Assembly: GCA_903970285.1 (NCBI GenBank)
Contig: CAJCHN010000049.1
Span: 1-64,000 of the forward strand
Origin: Rhodanobacteraceae bacterium
GTDB lineage: Bacteria; Acidobacteriota; Terriglobia; Terriglobales; Acidobacteriaceae
DNA: 64,000 nucleotides
Reading direction: 5' to 3'
Shown here: piece after piece, positions 43,791 through 52,027 of the stretch
Layout of the letters: the number at the start of each line of letters is the position of its first letter
Position numbering within the stretch: the stretch's first letter is position 1
The notes under the pieces: model-generated
Database searches by the model: none
What the model saw: the letters and a program-made list of their open reading frames with translations, nothing else
What the model was told of the DNA's origin: nothing
Translations under genes and position numbers: made by a program

Positions 43791-44621
43791 TCAATCCGCC
43801 TGGCACTGCGGGCACCAGAACAGATTCCTTCCGCCCATCACCTCGGTGCGGATCTCCGTTCCGCACACAAAGCATGGCCGCCCCTTGCGCCGATAGACAT
43901 AATGCGCCTCCTCGTCCAGCGCGGTTCCCCTGCGGTGCGGCCGGTCTCTCGGCATGGTGGTGACGATGCGCCGATCGACCATCGCCGGCGGCATCAACTC
44001 GACCGCATCCTTCCAGATCGCCTGAAGCGTCTGCTCGGGAACCTCATTCCCCGGTCGAAACGGACTCACCCGCGCCCGGAACAGCAGCTCCGCGCGCAGA
44101 ATATTGCCCAGCCCCGAAACGATCGACTGATCCATCAGCAACAATCCGATGGCTGTCCGGCGCTTGCCGATGCGCTCGATCAGCTTCGCCGGTGCCTGCC
44201 TGTCCTTCGCCGGCACCTTCCGCGGAACATTCAGCGGATCCGGACCCAGCCGGGCCAGCAGCGCCTGCCAATCTTCGTCCGTCCACAGAGAACAATCCGT
44301 CGGCCCCCGCAGCTCCAGCCACTGGCGCCTGTCCCAGATCCGCATGCGCAGCGCTCCGCGCGGCTCCGGCATCGGCTGACTGCCTTCGGTGAAGTCCCCG
44401 TATAGCCCCATGTGCACATGCACGATGCGCCGCTGCTTCTCGATGATGCCGAAGTCATAGCCCAGGTGCTTGCCCACCGCCACAACGCCGCACAGCTTGC
44501 GCCCGTCCAGCAGCCCGGCATCCGCAAACCGTCCCTGCGGCGAGTCCACATGCACCCTTCGCCCGGCGAACATCGATGCATGCAGCGTGGCCCAGCGGTG
44601 CGTCTCGTTCCCTTCAGGCAT
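43791..44621 (-). CDS. Fpg/Nei family DNA glycosylase (Nei2-like)
   Basis: 276 aa. Base-excision repair enzyme for oxidised pyrimidines or ring-opened purines. N-terminal PEGNETHRWA contains the catalytic Pro-Glu after Met, as in endonuclease VIII. The central helix-two-turn-helix is QSIVSGLGNILRAELLFRARVSP, and the zinc finger is CFVCGTEIRTEVMGGRNLFWCPQCQ. The PEGN start and VHMGLYGDF resemble the Nei2 branch more than MutM (which starts PELPE). The start overlaps the upstream hypothetical gene by 8 bp and the stop lies 39 bp before higB. Confidence 0.9.
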   Translation of the reverse strand: MPEGNETHRWATLHASMFAGRRVHVDSPQGRFADAGLLDGRKLCGVVAVGKHLGYDFGIIEKQRRIVHVHMGLYGDFTEGSQPMPEPRGALRMRIWDRRQWLELRGPTDCSLWTDEDWQALLARLGPDPLNVPRKVPAKDRQAPAKLIERIGKRRTAIGLLLMDQSIVSGLGNILRAELLFRARVSPFRPGNEVPEQTLQAIWKDAVELMPPAMVDRRIVTTMPRDRPHRRGTALDEEAHYVYRRKGRPCFVCGTEIRTEVMGGRNLFWCPQCQAD

Positions 44622-45294
44622 GCGGCGCCTCAGCCGTCTCCACGACGCTGGCCGGCTCCGCCTGCTGAATCTCCCGCACCAGCTCCCGCGCCACCTCGCG
44701 CACCACCCGCCGGCGGCTGCGCCCCGGACGCCCGCCCGACTCCAGCTCGTATCGATAGTGATCCAGGATGCGATCCGGGGTCCAGAGTGCCCAGTGATTG
44801 GCGTTCTTCTCGTGCATCCGCTTCAGCTGCAACTCGTCCATTCGCCGCATCATCGCGCGCAGATCCTCGTAATGATCGGCGTACATCGACTCCGGCGATT
44901 CGATCAGCGGCTGCATATCCACGTAGACCGGCTGCGCCCACTCATAGAACGTGTGCCACACGTCGTACAGATCGAGGTGACCCTTCTTCACCAGCAGCGC
45001 CAGGTGCTCGTAGAAATCGAGCACCTCGAACACCGTCACCGGAGGCTGTTCGAGGTCCCAGCGGTGCAGTCTCTCTTCACCCTCGCGCAGGTCCAGCCTG
45101 GCCTGCGCCAGGCGCCGCCGCGCCGCCACAAACGGCTCCGACAAGAAGAAGCTCAGCTGCTTCTCCAGGTTGGCGACCGAACGGTACTCGCGCTCATGAC
45201 GCAGCTGCAAACCTGCATACGCGATCGCCCCGACGCTGGTTAATACCAGCATCGAGGTTCCGATCGCCTGCACTGCGTTCCAATCCACCGTCAT
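44614..45294 (-). CDS. Hypothetical membrane-anchored protein
   Basis: 226 aa from the ATG at 45294. One N-terminal hydrophobic segment (GTSMLVLTSVGAIAYAGLQL) and a helical, charged cytosolic part (VANLEKQLSFFLSEPFVAARRRLAQARLDL, FEVLDFYEHLALLVKKGHL, YADHYEDLRAMMRRMDELQL). The pattern resembles DUF4760-type proteins, but I am not certain. Overlaps the Nei-like gene by 8 bp, so likely cotranscribed. Function unknown. Confidence 0.75.
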   Translation of the reverse strand: MTVDWNAVQAIGTSMLVLTSVGAIAYAGLQLRHEREYRSVANLEKQLSFFLSEPFVAARRRLAQARLDLREGEERLHRWDLEQPPVTVFEVLDFYEHLALLVKKGHLDLYDVWHTFYEWAQPVYVDMQPLIESPESMYADHYEDLRAMMRRMDELQLKRMHEKNANHWALWTPDRILDHYRYELESGGRPGRSRRRVVREVARELVREIQQAEPASVVETAEAPHA

Positions 45295-45347
45295 TGCCTG
45301 GTCCTGCCAAAGCCCGGTCTCCGCCACCGCCAGCCGGAGAGAAAAGC

Positions 45348-45518
45348 CTAGTTCCAAACCTGCGAAGCATGAATCGCTTCAATCGAAAAGATCTGGTCCG
45401 GCTCCATCTGCTGCATCTTTTCGGCGAACTTCTTCGCCTCTGCCTGAGTGTCGAACATCATCCGGTTGTACAGCTGCCCGGCGCGCAACTGATCGCACTT
45501 CCATAGAGTTTCGGACAT
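45348..45518 (-). CDS. Small conserved-looking hypothetical protein, 56 aa
   Basis: Begins MSETLWKCDQLRAGQLYN and ends HASQVWN. GGAGG lies 8 bases before the ATG, and the acidic/amphipathic helix (DTQAEAKKFAEKMQQMEPDQIF) reads like a real small protein. The frame continues upstream to 45746, but only this part looks coding and the region contains the dnaK terminator. No domain or signal peptide. It is 53 bp upstream of the next hypothetical gene. Confidence 0.7.
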   Translation of the reverse strand: MSETLWKCDQLRAGQLYNRMMFDTQAEAKKFAEKMQQMEPDQIFSIEAIHASQVWN

Positions 45519-45866
45519 CGCCTTGCCTCCGTGAAATTCTTTGAATAGCAGCCTGTTCATGGAATCCGCCGACAGCCAGACCCCCTCCTCGACGACGTCC
45601 TCGTTCGCCCTTGCTCTGCGCCTGCTCATACTTCTGTCGAACACCCTTCTGCGCCGTTTGACGCGACCTGCGCGACCCACGTCGAAAACCATGTTGGGGA
45701 CAGCAAAAGGGGTGCTCCGTCCGGAAACACCCCTCGTGCCCTGCAACCTTTCTGCAGACCCACCGTACTACGGATTCCACCGCGTACTCGTTCCCGATCT
45801 CACTTTCAGGCCCGGTGGGAACCAGGCTGGGTTACCAGCCCGCTTCCCGCTTTGTTACTTCCCCGC
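45519..45866. other. Intergenic region downstream of dnaK
   Basis: 348 bp between dnaK and the small gene. It holds the dnaK terminator at 45704-45734 and should hold a promoter for the downstream minus-strand group. No other gene is supported. Confidence 0.5.
45704..45734 (-). terminator. Rho-independent terminator after dnaK
   Basis: On the minus strand AGGGGTG / CACCCCT forms a 7-bp stem with a 13-base loop followed by TTTTGC. It lies about 130 bp after the dnaK stop, on the same strand, and would separate dnaK from the dnaJ group. Confidence 0.7.
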
Positions 45867-47789
45867 TTACTTCTTATCGACATCCACGTACTCAGCATCA
45901 ATCACACCTTCGTCGTGTGCAGCCTGGCCGGCATTCGTATCCGCCGTCCCCGCCGCAGCCGCTCCACCGTCGGTCGGGGCCGTCGAGCCAGCCTTGTACA
46001 TCGCCTCCGCCAGCTTGTGACTCGCCGCCTGCAGCTTGTCCTTCGCCGCGTTCAGCTGGTCCGCCTTCGGAGTTCCGGCAAGCACGCCCTTGGCCTCGGC
46101 CAGTGCGCTCTCCACCTCGCTCTTATCGCTCGCCGCAACCTTATCCGCGGAGTCCTTCAACATCTTCTCGATGTTGTAAACCATCGAGTCCAGACCGTTG
46201 CGCGCTTCCACAGCATCGCGCTGTTCCTTGTCCTCGGCCGCGTGCGCCTCGGCATCCTTCGCCATGCGCTCGACCTCTTCCTTGCTCAGACCCGAAGAAC
46301 TCGTGATCGTGATCTTCTGGTCCTTGCCCGTCGCGTTGTCCTTCGCCGTCACGTTCAGAATGCCGTTGGCGTCGATGTCAAAGGTCACTTCGATCTGCGG
46401 CACTCCCCGCGGAGCCGTCGGAATCCCGGAAAGCTTGAACTTGCCGAGCGTCCGGTTCTGCGCGGCCATCGGACGTTCGCCCTGGAGCACATGCACCTCA
46501 ACTTCAGTCTGGTTATCGGCAGCCGTCGAAAAAGTTTCAGTCTTCTTGGTCGGAATCGTGGTATTCCGCTGGATCATCGCCGTCGCCACGCCGCCCATCG
46601 TCTCAATCGAGAGCGTCAGCGGGGTCACATCCAGCAGCAGCAGATCCTTCACCTCGCCCGCCAGCACGCCGGCCTGCACCGCCGCGCCGATCGCGACAAC
46701 TTCGTCCGGGTTCACGCCCTTGTTGGGCTCCTTGCCGAACAACTCCTTCACCAGCTGCTGGATCTTCGGCATACGCGTCTGCCCGCCGACCAGCACCACC
46801 TCGTCGATCTTCGACGCATCCACGCCTGCATCCTTCAGCGCCTGCTTGCACGGTCCGACCGACTTCTGCAGCAGGTCGTCCACCAGCGACTCGAGCTTCG
46901 CTCGCGTCAGCTTGCGCACCAGGTGCTTCGGTCCGCTCGCATCCGCGGTGACAAACGGCAGGTTGATCTCGGTCTCCTGTGCCGTCGAAAGCTCAATCTT
47001 GGCGCGCTCCGCCGCATCCTTCAGACGCTGCAGCGCCATCTCGTTGCCCTTCGAGCTCAGGTCCAGGCCGGTCTCGTTCTTGAACTCCGTAATCAGCCAG
47101 TCCACGATGCGCTGGTCCAGATTATCGCCGCCCAGATGCGTGTCGCCGTTGGTCGACTTCACCTCGATCACGCCCTCACCCACCTCGAGAATCGAGATAT
47201 CGAACGTTCCGCCGCCGAAGTCGTACACCGCGATGGTCTCGTCCTTCTTCTTATCGAGGCCGTAGGCCAGCGCGGCCGCGGTGGGCTCATTCACAATACG
47301 CTTCACGTCCAGGCCGGCGATGCGTCCCGCATCCTTCGTCGCCTGCCGCTGAGCATCGTTGAAGTAGGCCGGAACCGTGATCACAGCCTCGGTCACCGAG
47401 GTGCCCAGATAGTCCTCCGCCGCCTTCTTCAGCTTCTGCAGAATCATCGCCGAGATCTCCGGCGCCGTGTACTCCTTGCCCTGCGCCGAAATTGCGACAT
47501 TGTCGCCCTTCGCCACCACCTTGTACGGCACCATCTTCATCTCGTCGCCCACTTCGTTCAGGCGGCGACCCATAAACCGCTTCACCGAGAAAATCGTGTT
47601 CTCGGGATTGGTGATCGCCTGGCGCTTCGCCACCTGGCCCACCAGGCGCTCGCCCGACTTGGTGAATGCAACGATCGACGGCGTGGTACGGCCGCCCTCG
47701 TCATTCGCGATGACCTTGGGCTCGCCGCCCTCCATCACTGCAACGCAACTGTTCGTCGTACCCAGGTCAATCCCAATAATCTTCGCCAT
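45867..47789 (-). CDS. dnaK: Chaperone DnaK (Hsp70)
   Basis: ATP-driven folding chaperone, 640 aa, full length. ATPase motifs [54 protein letters not shown] and [13 protein letters not shown]; substrate-binding domain with [17 protein letters not shown] and [20 protein letters not shown]-terminal tail rich in Ala/Gly/Thr ending [14 protein letters not shown], the conserved EEVEKK-type acidic end. AAGGAG precedes the ATG at 47789. A strong promoter with an overlapping inverted repeat lies upstream. grpE is not adjacent; dnaJ is 2.7 kb downstream on the same strand but separated by a terminator and five genes. Confidence 0.98.
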   Translation of the reverse strand: MAKIIGIDLGTTNSCVAVMEGGEPKVIANDEGGRTTPSIVAFTKSGERLVGQVAKRQAITNPENTIFSVKRFMGRRLNEVGDEMKMVPYKVVAKGDNVAISAQGKEYTAPEISAMILQKLKKAAEDYLGTSVTEAVITVPAYFNDAQRQATKDAGRIAGLDVKRIVNEPTAAALAYGLDKKKDETIAVYDFGGGTFDISILEVGEGVIEVKSTNGDTHLGGDNLDQRIVDWLITEFKNETGLDLSSKGNEMALQRLKDAAERAKIELSTAQETEINLPFVTADASGPKHLVRKLTRAKLESLVDDLLQKSVGPCKQALKDAGVDASKIDEVVLVGGQTRMPKIQQLVKELFGKEPNKGVNPDEVVAIGAAVQAGVLAGEVKDLLLLDVTPLTLSIETMGGVATAMIQRNTTIPTKKTETFSTAADNQTEVEVHVLQGERPMAAQNRTLGKFKLSGIPTAPRGVPQIEVTFDIDANGILNVTAKDNATGKDQKITITSSSGLSKEEVERMAKDAEAHAAEDKEQRDAVEARNGLDSMVYNIEKMLKDSADKVAASDKSEVESALAEAKGVLAGTPKADQLNAAKDKLQAASHKLAEAMYKAGSTAPTDGGAAAAGTADTNAGQAAHDEGVIDAEYVDVDKK

Positions 47790-47850
47790 CGCTCTCACTC
47801 CTTCAAAACTCGGGCATCGACGCTGGTCGGCCCGGCCAATCCCTTGCAAC

Positions 47851-47873
47851 ACTCACAGTTATAGAATGTGAGT
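47851..47873 (-). promoter_or_regulatory. Inverted repeat over the dnaK -10 box (candidate repressor operator)
   Basis: ACTCACA, 9-base spacer, TGTGAGT: a perfect 7-bp inverted repeat. Flanking GCAAC (47846-47850) and GTTGC (47876-47880) extend the symmetry with a 2-base offset. The spacer includes the -10 box. Nine-base spacing recalls CIRCE, but the sequence is not CIRCE (TTAGCACTC), and it shares only ACTCA with the HspR site HAIR. A heat-shock repressor, HspR being the only visible candidate, is the likely binder. Confidence 0.65.
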
Positions 47874-47886
47874 GAGTTGCTGTCAA
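47858..47886 (-). promoter_or_regulatory. Sigma-70-type promoter of dnaK
   Basis: On the minus strand TTGACA (47886-47881), exactly 17 bases, TATAAC (47863-47858): a full consensus -35 and five of six bases of the -10. Transcription would start about 60 bases before the dnaK ATG. Confidence 0.82.
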
Positions 47887-47968
47887 CCATACGTTTAGAT
47901 GCAGGCCAGTCGGAAAAGTGTCACAACTTCTAACGCCACTCCGCTTCGCGGCAGGCTAAGATTCCCGC

Positions 47969-48805
47969 ATGCGTCCTATGCAGCTTCGCGGCGTCGCCAG
48001 CGCCCTCCTGTTCCTCCCGCTACTCGCCGGCTGCGGAAGCAGCGGCGGCAACCATCCCACCCCAGCTCCCGTTACCCCTGATCTCTCGGGAAACTGGCAG
48101 ATCCAGGCCGCAGCCGCCGCCCCGCCCGCCTCCGGCATTCTGATGCTGGGAGCACTCACCAGCAACGGAGCCAACGTCACCGGGACCTTCCAGTTCAGCG
48201 ATCTGAACCAGGTCCAGGCCTGCGGCGGCCTTCAACAGGTTCTCGCCTTTACCGGCTCCATCGACGCCGGCCGCAACCTCACCCTCACCTCAGCCCCCTT
48301 TGCCGGAACCTCGGTGGTGAAAGTCCAGCTTGCCATCCCCGCGCTCGCCACCTCCTACTCGGCCGGAACCATCGAGATCTCGGGTGGCAACTGCACGGAA
48401 CCCTCGACCGCCGCGCTTGGCTCCCTGTTTGCCCCGCTCACCGGCGTCTACGCCGGCAGCGTTCTGCCCGGTCCTTCCAATCCGGCAACCACCGGCGGCG
48501 GACCCGCAACCCTCACGCTCACCCAGTCCTCCACCCCGAACTCCACTGGCCAGTTCCCCCTCTCGGGAACCCTTTCGCTCACGCTCGGCTCCTGCTCACT
48601 CAGCCGCGCACTCACCGGAAACGCCAACGGCATCGTCGCCAATCTCGCAGGCTTTACTGCGGGTTTCGACGACGTCAACCTTGTGACGGCAGAGCAGCCG
48701 GACGGCGCCAAGCTCCCCACCGTGACCATCTTCTTCGTCAACCCTCCCTGCCCGGCCGATACCTCGCTCCCCACCAGCTACACCGGCGCGCTCACCCGGC
48801 AATGA
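47969..48805 (+). CDS. Hypothetical lipoprotein
   Basis: 278 aa. Signal with lipobox (ALLFLPLLAGC) at about residues 12-22, then a Ser/Gly/Pro spacer and a beta-rich body (GNWQIQAAAAAPPASGILML, VTGTFQFSDLNQ, SLTLGSCSLSRAL) with several Cys. Exported and anchored in the outer membrane by family logic. Such Thr/Ser/Gly-rich lipoproteins are numerous in Acidobacteria, with unknown function. Divergent from dnaK; its stop codon lies inside a perfect 10-bp hairpin. Confidence 0.8.
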   Translation: MRPMQLRGVASALLFLPLLAGCGSSGGNHPTPAPVTPDLSGNWQIQAAAAAPPASGILMLGALTSNGANVTGTFQFSDLNQVQACGGLQQVLAFTGSIDAGRNLTLTSAPFAGTSVVKVQLAIPALATSYSAGTIEISGGNCTEPSTAALGSLFAPLTGVYAGSVLPGPSNPATTGGGPATLTLTQSSTPNSTGQFPLSGTLSLTLGSCSLSRALTGNANGIVANLAGFTAGFDDVNLVTAEQPDGAKLPTVTIFFVNPPCPADTSLPTSYTGALTRQ

Positions 48806-48825
48806 GTGTGCTCTGCACACTCATT
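48801..48825 (+). terminator. Perfect hairpin spanning the lipoprotein stop codon
   Basis: AATGAGTGTG / CACACTCATT form a 10-bp stem with a CTCTG loop; TGA at 48803-48805 lies in the left arm. There is no T-run after it, so termination is possible but not assured. Being symmetric, it can form on either strand and could serve the convergent pseudopilin operon. Confidence 0.5.
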
Positions 48826-48843
48826 GGTGCAACACAGCTTGGA

Positions 48844-48886
48844 GTACCACCCCTAAGTTCCCTGCTTTGAAGAATATAAGCAACAA
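48844..48886 (-). repeat. Dispersed 43-bp repeat, copy B
   Basis: Reverse-complement match of 1262-1304 (36 of 43 bases, with a 21-base perfect block at 48866-48886). In this copy a CCACCCC run at 48893-48899 (minus sense) is complementary to GGGGTGG near 48847-48853, so it could fold with the conserved block in the loop; copy A lacks that pairing. It lies 46 bp beyond the stop of the Gly/Ser-rich pseudopilin gene. Confidence 0.7.
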
Positions 48887-48931
48887 TCGGTGGGGGTGGC
48901 CCTTCGTCCTCGTTTCCTGCGGAGGATCGGC

Positions 48932-49987
48932 CTACTGCGGAGGGTTCGCCGGCGGAGGAGTCGTGCCGCTGCCAGAGCCGCTGCCTCCCGGCCCCGCGCC
49001 TCCCGGCCCCGAATTCCCCAGCCCCTGATTTCCCGACCCGCTATTGCCGAAGCCCGATCCGCTGTTGCCGAAGCTGGAGGCGTTATTGCCACTGCCCAAG
49101 GTGCCGGAGCCGAATGTGCTGGTTCCATTCGAAGTGCCGCTGCCGGAGTTCACGCCGCCCAGGGCCGCGCCCGCCGAATACTGCTGCTCGATGCGTGGGT
49201 CGTACAGAAACTCCCAGTCCTGGTAGTTCGTCTGCTCATTGACCGTCAGCATGGCCTCGCCGCTCTTGGGCACCCCTACGCCCATGATCGGTCCGCCGCC
49301 GCCCTTGTAGTCAGTGGCATTCTGGTCGCCGATGCCGGACGAACTCGACCCGGAACTGGGACCTGACGTCCCCGGCGTCGAACCGGAAGGGCTGGAACCG
49401 GTGCTACTGACCGGGCCAGACCCACTCTGACCGAACGGCGATCCGCTGTTCCCGCCGAAGCTCGATCCGCTGTTCCCCGAGCCGAAACTGGAACTTGAAC
49501 CAAAGCTCGATCCGCTGCCAGGCCCGGAAGCCGCTCCGTTCGAAGATCCAAACGCTGAACCGGTGCCGCTCTGCATCCCCGCCGCCGACCCCAGCCCGCC
49601 GCCAATGCCGGGCAGATCCTCACCGAACATGCCCTTGACCGTGGTCTTGTTCTGGCCCACTTGGATCAGGCGCCAATCGTCCTTGCCCGTCAACGGATCG
49701 ACGTAGCGCTGGCGCAGGAAGCGCATGTTATTGGTCTTCTTGGCCAGTGCATCCATGGACGTCGGGTAAGTCCCGAACTTGCGGTAGTAAAGCCGTATCG
49801 CCCGCACATACTGCTGCGCCCGGTGCCTGGTCTCCACCTCCCGGTCGCGCTTCAGCTGCATGGCCATCCGCGGTGCCGCCACCGCCAGCGTCAGCAGCAC
49901 CAGGAAGACCAGCACCAGCACCGCCAGCAGCATGTATCCGCTATCGCCCCGCCCAGGATGCTCGGAGGGTGTAGGCTGCATCGTCAT
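48932..49987 (-). CDS. GspG-like pseudopilin with large Gly/Ser-rich region
   Basis: 351 aa, twice the usual pseudopilin length. The N-terminus is GDSGYMLLAVLVLVFLVLLTLAVAAPRM, a type IV pilin-like hydrophobic helix, but the Glu at +5 is not present in the usual place (GYMLLAV), so cleavage and assembly may differ. The part up to about 115 has a GspG-like core (VRAIRLYYRKFGTYPTSMDALAK, RYVDPLTGKDDWRLI). It is then interrupted by a low-complexity Gly/Ser/Phe/Asn region with SGSSFGS-type repeats and ends in Gly/Ser/Pro-rich tail. Last gene of the pil operon; overlaps the preceding gene by 4 bp. Confidence 0.85.
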   Translation of the reverse strand: MTMQPTPSEHPGRGDSGYMLLAVLVLVFLVLLTLAVAAPRMAMQLKRDREVETRHRAQQYVRAIRLYYRKFGTYPTSMDALAKKTNNMRFLRQRYVDPLTGKDDWRLIQVGQNKTTVKGMFGEDLPGIGGGLGSAAGMQSGTGSAFGSSNGAASGPGSGSSFGSSSSFGSGNSGSSFGGNSGSPFGQSGSGPVSSTGSSPSGSTPGTSGPSSGSSSSGIGDQNATDYKGGGGPIMGVGVPKSGEAMLTVNEQTNYQDWEFLYDPRIEQQYSAGAALGGVNSGSGTSNGTSTFGSGTLGSGNNASSFGNSGSGFGNSGSGNQGLGNSGPGGAGPGGSGSGSGTTPPPANPPQ

Positions 49988-50592
49988 GGATTCGCCGCCG
50001 TAAGAGGCAGGTTCTGCTTGTTGCTGTTCGGCACGTCCTCGACCGTGATCGAGTTGGCCGAGATGGTCACGATGCGGTAACGCCGCTGCACGATGTCGCC
50101 GGCCGACGCCAGGAAGACATCATCGCCGCTGAGCAGCAGCGCACGCCGCACCCCCTGCTGTGTCTCGGTGCCGAAGAACTTGAGGTTGATGGGCGGAGGC
50201 GGAGGCGGACCCGAGGGCGCCGGCGGCGTGTAGGCCACCGGCTGCGGCTTGGGCCGGGCGTCGAACTTGGCCTTCACCTCGGCTATCTCCTGCGGTGTAG
50301 GACCCGGCGCGAAGATGTTGCGTCCGGTGCCGCTGTAGACCAGCGACTCCGCTCGGCGCATCGCCTCCATGTGCAGCGTCGGATCCAGCTGCGCGCTTAC
50401 CGTGCCCACTTTGACCGCAGCCTTCCCCGAGGTGCTTTTCGCTGCAGTCAGGATGACCGGCGCGGCCTGGGGCGGCGGTGTGGAGGGACCGCCAAACAGA
50501 GTTTCGTATCCATAACCCACCGCCAGGATGGCCAGAAACCCAGCCACTCCGGCGATGATCATCTTCCGGCGGTCTTCGGTTCCCAGGTTCAT
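49984..50592 (-). CDS. PilP/GspC-like inner-membrane linker protein
   Basis: 202 aa. One membrane segment near the N-terminus (MIIAGVAGFLAILAVGYGYETLF), a Pro-rich linker (TPPAPSGPPPPPPINLKFFG) and a small beta domain (GVRRALLLSGDDVFLASAGDIVQRRYRIVTISANSITVED) with the shape of the PilP or GspC homology region, which links the inner-membrane platform to the secretin. Located between the PilO-like gene and the pseudopilin with ATGA overlaps on both sides. The assignment rests on size, layout and position more than on motif identity. Confidence 0.75.
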   Translation of the reverse strand: MNLGTEDRRKMIIAGVAGFLAILAVGYGYETLFGGPSTPPPQAAPVILTAAKSTSGKAAVKVGTVSAQLDPTLHMEAMRRAESLVYSGTGRNIFAPGPTPQEIAEVKAKFDARPKPQPVAYTPPAPSGPPPPPPINLKFFGTETQQGVRRALLLSGDDVFLASAGDIVQRRYRIVTISANSITVEDVPNSNKQNLPLTAANP

Positions 50593-51266
50593 CGCTGGTC
50601 TCCTTTCAGCGCCTGGGCGTCGACTTCGTCGGAGACCGAAACCGGGGTGCTGGCGCGGGCGGCCTCTTCATCCGAGCTGAGCCCGCGCAGGTAGGTGGTC
50701 AGCTTCATGCGCAGGTTTACGCGGCCGCCCTCCTGCCCGGTAAGGGTGACGCCGGTGACCACAAAGAAGACGCGGTCGCGCTCGAGACCGTTCAGAAATT
50801 CGACCAGGCCGCGATAGTCTCCACTCAGCCGCGCGTCCAGACGCACCTCGGTGAGCGGCCCGGAGGAAAGATCGGTGACCGCTTCCTGGGTGTAGCTGAC
50901 GCCGGTGAGGCGTACCTTGTTGGCGGTCTTCAGCACGCCCAGTTCGGTAGCGATCTCGGAGTAGCTCACCGGCAGCCGCTCGGCGTAAAAGGCATCTGCC
51001 TGCTCGGTCGCATGCTTCAGCTTAGCGTCGAGGCCATCCAGCGGCCTGGCCGCCTGGATGGCCGTGGCGAGCGCAATCCGCTGCTGCGCGATGGCGTCGG
51101 CGTTGTTGCCCCGGGCGGTCTGCCAGAGAATGCCAATCTGCACCAGCAGATAGAGGTTCACCAGGGCGAGCAGCGCGACGCCGGCCCAGTGCAGGTTGAG
51201 CAGGCTCATCTGCTCGCGCAGGTTGAAGCTGGGCGGTTTGGTCCGTGGGCTGACTGGATCGCTCAT
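50589..51266 (-). CDS. pilO: PilO-like alignment protein
   Basis: 225 aa. A cytosolic N-terminus, one membrane helix (WAGVALLALVNLYLLVQIGILW), a coiled-coil stretch and a ferredoxin-like beta domain (GDYRGLVEFLNGLERDRVFFVVTGVTL, GRVNLRMKLTTYLRG) characteristic of PilO/GspM partners. With PilM and PilN upstream it makes the alignment complex of type IV pili. Overlaps neighbours by 4 bp at both ends. Sequence identity of this family is always low, so position is a large part of the argument. Confidence 0.8.
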   Translation of the reverse strand: MSDPVSPRTKPPSFNLREQMSLLNLHWAGVALLALVNLYLLVQIGILWQTARGNNADAIAQQRIALATAIQAARPLDGLDAKLKHATEQADAFYAERLPVSYSEIATELGVLKTANKVRLTGVSYTQEAVTDLSSGPLTEVRLDARLSGDYRGLVEFLNGLERDRVFFVVTGVTLTGQEGGRVNLRMKLTTYLRGLSSDEEAARASTPVSVSDEVDAQALKGDQR

Positions 51267-52027
51267 CGGGCCCTCCCCTGCGGCTGGCTGGCTGGCCTGG
51301 GCTTTGAGAGTGCCTTCGACGCGGTTCTGGCCGCTGTTCTGGGCGCGGTTCTGGGCGCGATTCTGGCCCCGGTCTTGTCCGTCTTGGCCGCGGTCTCGGG
51401 CAACGGGTTGTAGCCGCTATAGATCTCGAATTCGACGGCACTGCCGAGATCGAGCGGGTTGGCATTCACATTCTGCAGGCTTGCCGAGCCGCTGGAGCCG
51501 ATGGCTCTGGCCTTGTCCGATGCCAGCGAAGACTCGCCAGAGATTCTAGGGTCGAGAAAGCGCTGCGAGTGCTCGAGGTTGCGCACCAGCTGAATGGCCT
51601 TGTCGCGGTCGCCGGTAACGCGCAGACGAATGGACACCGCGCCCTCCTTCGAGATGACGGGCTCGATCGCGGTCACCTGGACGCCCACCGGAAGCACGTG
51701 CTCGAGGTCCATCATGACCGCAGTCCAACTGAAGCTTTTCTGTGCGAAGAGCGCGTTGAGGAACTGCGAACGCTCGAGCACGCCCTGATTCTCCGGCCGG
51801 CGCATGCGGACCTGGTTGGCCGCGGTGGCGCCCTGTACGCGCGCGGTCTGCGCCTTGAGCTGGTTCATCTCGGCGCCGGCAGCGGCCGCCCGCACGCTGA
51901 GCACATGCACGCCGTAGCTGAGTCCCGCGGCCAGCAGCAGCAAGGCGGCCATGGCCAGACGCAACTGCGCGAACAGCGGCCGAAGCTCGACGAATGGCCT
52001 GGAAGCAAGATTGATCGAGATCCGCAT
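51263..52027 (-). CDS. pilN: PilN-like alignment protein
   Basis: 254 aa. The N-terminal INLASRPF motif (RISINLASRPFVELRP) is the PilN segment that binds PilM. One membrane helix follows (LAMAALLLLAAGLSYGVHVLSV), then a periplasmic alpha/beta domain (MDLEHVLPVGVQVTAIEPVIS, VSIRLRVTGDRDKAIQLVRNLEHSQRFLDP). The C-terminal tail is basic and repetitive (APRTAPRTAARTAS), encoded by 12-bp repeats at 51321-51380. The ATG at 52027 shares one base with the pilM stop. Membrane part of the pilus alignment complex. Confidence 0.87.
   Translation of the reverse strand: MRISINLASRPFVELRPLFAQLRLAMAALLLLAAGLSYGVHVLSVRAAAAGAEMNQLKAQTARVQGATAANQVRMRRPENQGVLERSQFLNALFAQKSFSWTAVMMDLEHVLPVGVQVTAIEPVISKEGAVSIRLRVTGDRDKAIQLVRNLEHSQRFLDPRISGESSLASDKARAIGSSGSASLQNVNANPLDLGSAVEFEIYSGYNPLPETAAKTDKTGARIAPRTAPRTAARTASKALSKPRPASQPQGRAR
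51321..51380 (-). repeat. 12-bp in-frame repeats at the 3' end of pilN
   Basis: Five consecutive 12-bp units of the type GCGGTTCTGGGC (plus strand) encode an Arg/Thr/Ala-rich tail in the PilN-like protein. Units keep the frame, so tail length could vary between strains. Confidence 0.72.

Noticed and set aside
45852-47864. A 670-codon open frame on the plus strand opposite dnaK
   Set aside because: It mirrors dnaK codon structure; the translation is His/Arg/Leu-rich without domains. dnaK is certain.
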